Shown piece after piece: positions 6,092 to 8,657 of a DNA stretch of 8,657 bases. Made by a program: the position numbers and the translations under genes. The DNA lies in the NCBI GenBank assembly GCA_014534155.1, contig JACVSB010000055.1:1-8657 (forward strand), read 5' to 3'. The notes under the pieces are model-generated. The model was not told the origin of the DNA, made no database searches, and saw nothing but the letters and a program-made list of their open reading frames with translations. Position 1 is the first letter of the stretch. Each line of letters begins with the position of its first letter. Source of the stretch: Thermoleophilia bacterium (GTDB lineage: Bacteria > Actinomycetota > Thermoleophilia > Gaiellales > Gaiellaceae).

Positions 6092-7588
6092 TCACGCTCG
6101 CGCGCTGCGCCGGCGCGCGCCTGCGGCGAGGTCGGCGAGCGTGTCGCGCACCGTCCCCGGCGCCGCCGTCAGCGCCGCTGCATAGGCGGCGAGCGCGAGC
6201 GCGCCCGCGAGGAGTGGGGGAGCGCTCCCGAGCGCGAGGATCACCCCGACCATGAGCCCGGCCGCCCCGCCCACGAGGCCGGCGTACCGCGGGCTGGGGA
6301 GAAAGCCGGCGGCGCGGCGAACCGCGATCGTGACGAAGACGAGGAGGACGGCCTCGGAGGCGAGCGAGACGAGCGCCGCCGCCCGGTACCCGTACTCCGG
6401 GATGAGCGCGACGTTCAGGACGACGTTCACGACGAGGATCGACGCCGAGAGCGCGAACAGCTCCCGGTCGCGGCGCGACGCGACGAGGACGCGCCAGAGC
6501 AGCTGGTTCACGACCACGACGAGCAGGAAGGGGACGAGCAGGCGGAGGGCGAGCGCCGCGCCCGCGAACGCCTCCCCCGACGCCAGCACGACGATGTCGT
6601 CGGCGAACGCGAACAGGATCACGCCGAGAGGGGCGCTCACCGCGACCACGATGTCGAATGCCCGCTGGGTGAGGCTCCTCGCGCGCGGGTTTCCCTCCTC
6701 CACGAAGCGGACGAGCGTGGGCAGGATCGAGACCGAGACGAACGCGATCACGAGCTCGCCGATCTCGATGAACTTGTACGCGGCGCCGTAGATACCCACC
6801 TCCTCGGCGGGACGGAGCAGCGCGAGGAGCACCGTGTCGACCCGGAAGTAGATCTGCCCGAGGGCACCCGAGAGCCCGAGGAGAAGCGACGCGCGCACGA
6901 TCGACCGCCACGCCGTCGGGTCGAAGCGGGGCCGCACGGACACGATCCGGCGCACCACGACCAGGTCGAAGAGGAACGTGACGACGAGCCCGAGCGACGT
7001 GGCAGCGACGATCGCCTCGAAGCCCAGGCCGACGGCGACCGCGGTGAGCGCGCCAGCGAGCGTGACCAGACGCCCGAGGAGGTTCCCCACGACCGCCCAG
7101 TGCATCTTCAGCTGCGCCTGCAGGACGGGCAGGAGGCTCAGGTTGAGCAGTGTGAAGAGGGCGCCGACGGAGCTGATCAGCATGGCGGTCTTCGTCTGCT
7201 CGGCAAACGGCGCGAGCAGGCCGACGGCGAGCGCGACCGCCACCGCGGCCAGGGAGAGGACGGTTCGGAGCGCGACCGACGCCCGCATCAACTCCTCCGT
7301 GCGCGCGGGGGCCGCGGAAATCTCGCGCAGGACGGCCGCCGAGAGCCCCACGTCGGCGAGGACGACGGGGATGAACAGGAAGATCGAGGCAGCCGTGAAG
7401 TGGCCGAACGAGTCGGGCCCCAGGCCGCGCGTCATGACGACGAACGTGACGAACGCGATCGCCGAGCCCAGCACCGTCCCGACCGCCTGCACGACCGTGT
7501 TCGTGGCCATGCGCAGGACGAGGCTGCGGCGCGAGTCGAGCGCCCCGTCTCCGTCCACCGGATCGGCCACGTGATGGTGGTCCGTCAT
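6092..7588 (-). CDS. Wzx-type polysaccharide flippase (MOP superfamily)
   Basis: A 498-residue integral membrane protein. About 14 hydrophobic segments can be picked out from residue 28 to near 480, the expected number for Wzx/oligosaccharide flippases of the MVF/MATE-like MOP superfamily. Typical sequence elements include VVMTRGLGPDSFGHF near the first loop and YFRVDTVLLALL followed by VGIYGAAYKFIE in the middle. The family flips undecaprenyl-linked oligosaccharide units across the cytoplasmic membrane. The N-terminal 26 residues are polar (MTDHHHVADP...) and probably cytoplasmic. The ATG at 7588 was chosen because it sits 17 nt after the upstream acyltransferase stop. The frame is open to 7855 but is low-complexity Arg-rich antisense sequence there. 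An ATG at 7510 is an alternative start. Neither has a clear Shine-Dalgarno. The exported polymer is not known. Confidence 0.9.
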   Translation of the reverse strand: MTDHHHVADPVDGDGALDSRRSLVLRMATNTVVQAVGTVLGSAIAFVTFVVMTRGLGPDSFGHFTAASIFLFIPVVLADVGLSAAVLREISAAPARTEELMRASVALRTVLSLAAVAVALAVGLLAPFAEQTKTAMLISSVGALFTLLNLSLLPVLQAQLKMHWAVVGNLLGRLVTLAGALTAVAVGLGFEAIVAATSLGLVVTFLFDLVVVRRIVSVRPRFDPTAWRSIVRASLLLGLSGALGQIYFRVDTVLLALLRPAEEVGIYGAAYKFIEIGELVIAFVSVSILPTLVRFVEEGNPRARSLTQRAFDIVVAVSAPLGVILFAFADDIVVLASGEAFAGAALALRLLVPFLLVVVVNQLLWRVLVASRRDRELFALSASILVVNVVLNVALIPEYGYRAAALVSLASEAVLLVFVTIAVRRAAGFLPSPRYAGLVGGAAGLMVGVILALGSAPPLLAGALALAAYAAALTAAPGTVRDTLADLAAGARRRSARA

Positions 7589-7605
7589 CGCTGTCGCGGC
7601 GCGCG

Positions 7606-8334
7606 CTACTCGCCGCGCATCCGCACGACCTTCGCGGGGACGCCGACCGCGATTGCCCCGTCCGGGACGTCCCGCGTGACGACGGCCCCCGCGCCCACGA
7701 CGGCGCCGCGCCCGATCCGCACGCCGGAGAGGACGATCGTCCCGTACCCGAGCCAGGCGTCGTCGCCGACGGTGATCGGACCCTTGCTCGTGAGCGGCTG
7801 GGTCGCGATCGGGCTCGCGGGGTCGGCCGAGTGGTCGTAGGTGAAGAACGCGCATCCGGCGGCGACGTGGACGCCTGCACCGAGCACGATGTCGGCGTTG
7901 TAGGCCGCCAGGTAGCAGCGGATCTGCACGTGGGTGTCGCGCCCGACGAGGACGCGCCCGCCGTTTCCCGTCTGCACGTACACGTCGCTGTTCAGGTGCA
8001 CGCGGTCGCCGAGCTCGACGGGCCCGCCCTCCCTGTCCATGAAGATGACGACACGGTCTCCGATGAAGACGTTCGCGCCGAGCTGGAGGTCCGGATGGAA
8101 GAGCGAGGCGGCGGGCGACACGAAGCCCCGGCGGTGGTAGCGGGCAAGCCGGTACTGCCCGTAGTAGGGCGGCGAGAGGCGGGCGGCGAGGCGCCGCGCC
8201 AGCGCTCCAGCGACCGGCACGCCCGCAAGCTGCATCGCTCCCACGGACGCCGCGATCCGAAGGGTGCCTGCCGCGCCGGCCGACTCTGACACGCGCCGGA
8301 ACCGCCCGAGGGTCGTGTTCGCGTTCGAGCTCAC
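7606..8334 (-). CDS. Hexapeptide-repeat O-acyltransferase (WcaF/maltose-acetyltransferase-like)
   Basis: A 242-residue left-handed beta-helix acyltransferase. The hexapeptide region runs from about residue 75 to 235. It includes FFTYDHSADP (163-172), where His168 matches the catalytic His of WcaF/LacA-type O-acetyltransferases. ITVGDDAWLGYGTIVLSGV (187-205) and VVGAGAVVTRDVPDGAIAVG (212-231) close the helix. Such enzymes acetylate a sugar hydroxyl from acetyl-CoA. The first 70 or so residues are not hexapeptide: they are moderately hydrophobic, with an SPPYYGQYRLARYHRRG stretch, and may pack against the trimer or help in membrane association. The GTG at 8334 overlaps the upstream glycosyltransferase stop as GTGA. 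It differs from the WbpD-like enzyme at the other end of the cluster and probably decorates the finished sugar unit. The acceptor is unknown. Confidence 0.85.
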   Translation of the reverse strand: MSSNANTTLGRFRRVSESAGAAGTLRIAASVGAMQLAGVPVAGALARRLAARLSPPYYGQYRLARYHRRGFVSPAASLFHPDLQLGANVFIGDRVVIFMDREGGPVELGDRVHLNSDVYVQTGNGGRVLVGRDTHVQIRCYLAAYNADIVLGAGVHVAAGCAFFTYDHSADPASPIATQPLTSKGPITVGDDAWLGYGTIVLSGVRIGRGAVVGAGAVVTRDVPDGAIAVGVPAKVVRMRGE

Positions 8335-8657
8335 CGCCTGCTCGCAGCCCGCTCTTCCCGGCCAGGGGAGGCGGCTCGCGTCCCGCGCTCCGGCGGGGGT
8401 GCGCCGAGGGCGGCGAGGAACCGGCGCGCGGTCTCGCGCGAGTCGTAGCGCGCGACGTGGGCCGCTGCCATGCGCGCGCGCGCCCGAAGCGGGGCGGGAT
8501 TGCGCAGGTGGTGCTCCACCGCGTCCGCGAGCGCGCGCGGGGAGTCGCGGTCGACGAGGAGGCCGAACGCGCCGCCGCGCAAGACCTCCTCCACGCCTGA
8601 GCCGCAGCGGGTGGCGATCACGGGGACGCCGAGTGCGAGCGCCTCGATCAGCGACAG
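8331..8657 (-). CDS. Glycosyltransferase family 4-like protein, C-terminal part (partial)
   Basis: The 3' end of a glycosyltransferase running off the right edge; 108 residues are visible. The segment SLIEALALGVPVIATRCGSG, then VEEVL and GLLVDRDSPRALADAV, is the classic nucleotide-sugar-binding end of GT-B group 1/4 enzymes. The glutamate of IEALA is the second Glu of the E-x7-E motif; the first would lie just beyond the edge. A basic, Ala/Arg-rich tail (GTRAASPGREERAASRR) closes the protein. It would add a sugar to a lipid-linked intermediate on the cytoplasmic face. The GTG at 8621 is internal: homology continues upstream without a break. The donor sugar cannot be inferred from this fragment. 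Confidence 0.88.
   Translation of the reverse strand: MSLIEALALGVPVIATRCGSGVEEVLRGGAFGLLVDRDSPRALADAVEHHLRNPAPLRARARMAAAHVARYDSRETARRFLAALGAPPPERGTRAASPGREERAASRR

Noticed and set aside
7589..7855. N-terminal extension of the flippase frame to 7855
   Set aside because: It is an Arg-rich translation overlapping the end of the acyltransferase gene. A polar start at 7588, right after that gene's stop, fits the family better.
8466..8486. GCGCGC-rich tract resembling a simple repeat
   Set aside because: It lies inside the glycosyltransferase reading frame and is explained by GC-rich Arg/Ala codons.

Overview
This 8.7 kb window is very GC-rich, tightly packed, and uses GTG starts several times. 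Together with an actinobacterial-style transmembrane Ser/Thr kinase and a secreted SpoIID/LytB protein, this suggests a high-GC actinobacterium. A deep-branching lineage such as Thermoleophilia/Gaiellales is possible, but that is inference from protein style; no marker gene is present. I see no rRNA, tRNA, CRISPR array, insertion sequence or phage gene.

Layout: (1) Positions 2-25 may be the last codons of a plus-strand gene that enters from the left. (2) 32-1531 (minus) encodes a membrane Ser/Thr kinase with a TPR-like extracytoplasmic domain. (3) A 122-bp divergent intergenic region follows. (4) 1654-3249 (plus) encodes an exported SpoIID/LytB-domain protein with two C-terminal beta-type repeats. 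(5) From 3252 to the right edge, all confident genes lie on the minus strand and form a surface-polysaccharide cluster. In transcription order they are: glycosyltransferase (3' end only), hexapeptide O-acyltransferase, Wzx-type flippase, a 148-bp gap, WbpI-like UDP-sugar 2-epimerase, WbpB/WlbA-like Gfo/Idh/MocA dehydrogenase, and WbpD-like hexapeptide N-acyltransferase. The SpoIID gene and the last polysaccharide gene converge with only two bases between their stop codons.

The epimerase, dehydrogenase and N-acyltransferase overlap by 4 nt at each junction. They match three of the five steps known for UDP-2,3-diacetamido-2,3-dideoxy-mannuronate (UDP-ManNAc3NAcA) or a close relative. The C-6 dehydrogenase (WbpA) and 3-aminotransferase (WbpE) are not in this window. 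The flippase would export a lipid-linked unit assembled by the glycosyltransferase and decorated by the O-acyltransferase. The kinase/SpoIID pair plausibly concerns the cell wall, but nothing in the sequence proves that the two groups work together.

Nothing here is clearly a wholly new system. The points most worth a second look are the incomplete diacetamido-uronate cassette, the kinase sensor domain with its pair of cysteines, the order of motifs in the SpoIID protein, and a small unassigned ORF with a nearby hairpin in the gap at 5944-6091.
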